From assembly GCA_020845575.1 (NCBI GenBank), contig JADLFL010000040.1, positions 62,001-126,000 of the forward strand: 64,000 bases of DNA, read 5' to 3'. Both the position numbers and the translations under genes were made by a program. Every line of letters begins with the position of its first letter. Position 1 is the stretch's first letter. The notes under the pieces are model-generated. The model had not been told where the DNA came from. It saw only the letters and a list, made by a program, of their open reading frames with translations, and did no database searches. Positions 63,841-64,000 of the stretch are shown here, in pieces. Source of the stretch: Acidobacteriota bacterium (lineage in GTDB: Bacteria > Acidobacteriota > Vicinamibacteria > Vicinamibacterales > Vicinamibacteraceae).

Positions 63841-64000
63841 TCAGGCTCCTTCGACGGCCGTGAGCGCGGCGTCGAGGCGCGAGATCGCCTCGGCGATCTC
63901 CGCTTCGGTGATCACGTATGGCGGCAGCAGGCGCACCACGCGCTCGGCCGTGCGATTCACGATCAATCCGCGTTCGAGCGCGGCGGGTACCACGGGAGCG
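63841..64000 (-). CDS. argD: Acetylornithine aminotransferase, C-terminus only (partial)
   Basis: The last 53 codons are visible: APVVPAALERGLIVNRTAER, then VVRLLPPYVITEAEIAEAIS, ending LTAVEGA. The sequence LLPPYVITEAEI is typical of the end of ArgD, the PLP-dependent enzyme that converts N-acetylglutamate semialdehyde to N-acetylornithine. Most of the gene lies beyond the window. It heads the visible arg operon argD-argA-argJ-argF. Confidence 0.85.
   Translation of the reverse strand, partial: APVVPAALERGLIVNRTAERVVRLLPPYVITEAEIAEAISRLDAALTAVEGA

Overview
The window is strongly GC-rich bacterial chromosome, almost fully coding, with short intergenic gaps on both strands. The gene content points to Acidobacteriota, most likely class Vicinamibacteria. 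Clues are a secreted VWA protein of the acidobacterial VWFA type at the left edge, several large secreted M14 and S9 peptidases, Tat-exported TIM-barrel and amidohydrolase proteins, and a stub resembling the C-terminus of a MacB/FtsX-like (ADOP-type) permease. The lineage is an inference from families, not a database result. No rRNA, tRNA, CRISPR array, prophage or intact insertion sequence was seen.

Layout. 1-3161: VWA protein, a secreted unknown and an amidohydrolase. 3177-11494: the most unusual block. Two divergent transcription units share the gap 8206-8271. The minus unit holds an HPr-kinase-like protein, a 45-residue peptide with a lasso-peptide-type leader, a DUF2298 membrane protein and a TIGR03663 GT-C protein. 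The plus unit holds an FAD enzyme, a fused tandem GT2 and a PqqD-like protein. No lasso B2 protease or asparagine-synthetase-like cyclase is present. 11661-20825: SRPBCC protein, dihydroorotase, Na+/solute symporter with a small partner, a Phd/PIN toxin-antitoxin pair, a truncated Doc toxin, an aldehyde dehydrogenase, a glucosylglycerate (compatible solute) synthase/phosphatase pair and a CusF-SCO1 copper lipoprotein. 20965-32190: YfbK-type VWA protein, Ser/Thr kinase, TIM-barrel protein, two M14 peptidases and a GNAT. 32356-37080: a GAF-GGDEF protein with a degenerate HD-GYP domain, then a DUF2946-like protein and a TonB receptor with a His/Asp-rich loop (metal uptake). 37200-44660: cobalamin adenosyltransferase, GluQ, membrane dipeptidase, CoA transferase, M20 hydrolase, cupredoxin, DUF4142 protein and ECF sigma factor. 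44878-50557: surface-glycan genes (MAF/DUF115 protein, capsule-type glycosyltransferase, methyltransferase). 50654-53098: feoA-feoB and a small Cys-containing partner. 53157-60721: OsmC, DUF1624 acyltransferase, a third M14 peptidase, PxpA and an S9 peptidase. 60734-64000: arginine genes argD-argA-argJ-argF and a small protein.

Dispersed repeats are a second theme. A REP-like hairpin (GGTAGGGCCGGCTCTCCGAGCC type) lies between genes but also in frame inside at least three coding regions. Heptamer arrays (CGGCAAC, GGGCACC) sit at gene ends and in one case encode a C-terminus. There is a nested palindrome, a MITE-like element with 27-bp terminal inverted repeats, and a 15-bp ribosome-binding-site repeat in front of argF.

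Functionally the window combines biosynthesis (pyrimidine, arginine, cobalamin, tRNA modification), peptide scavenging (three M14 peptidases, S9, M19, M20, PxpA), metal handling (FeoAB, SCO1/CusF, cupredoxin, TonB receptor) and cell-surface glycan or peptide modification.
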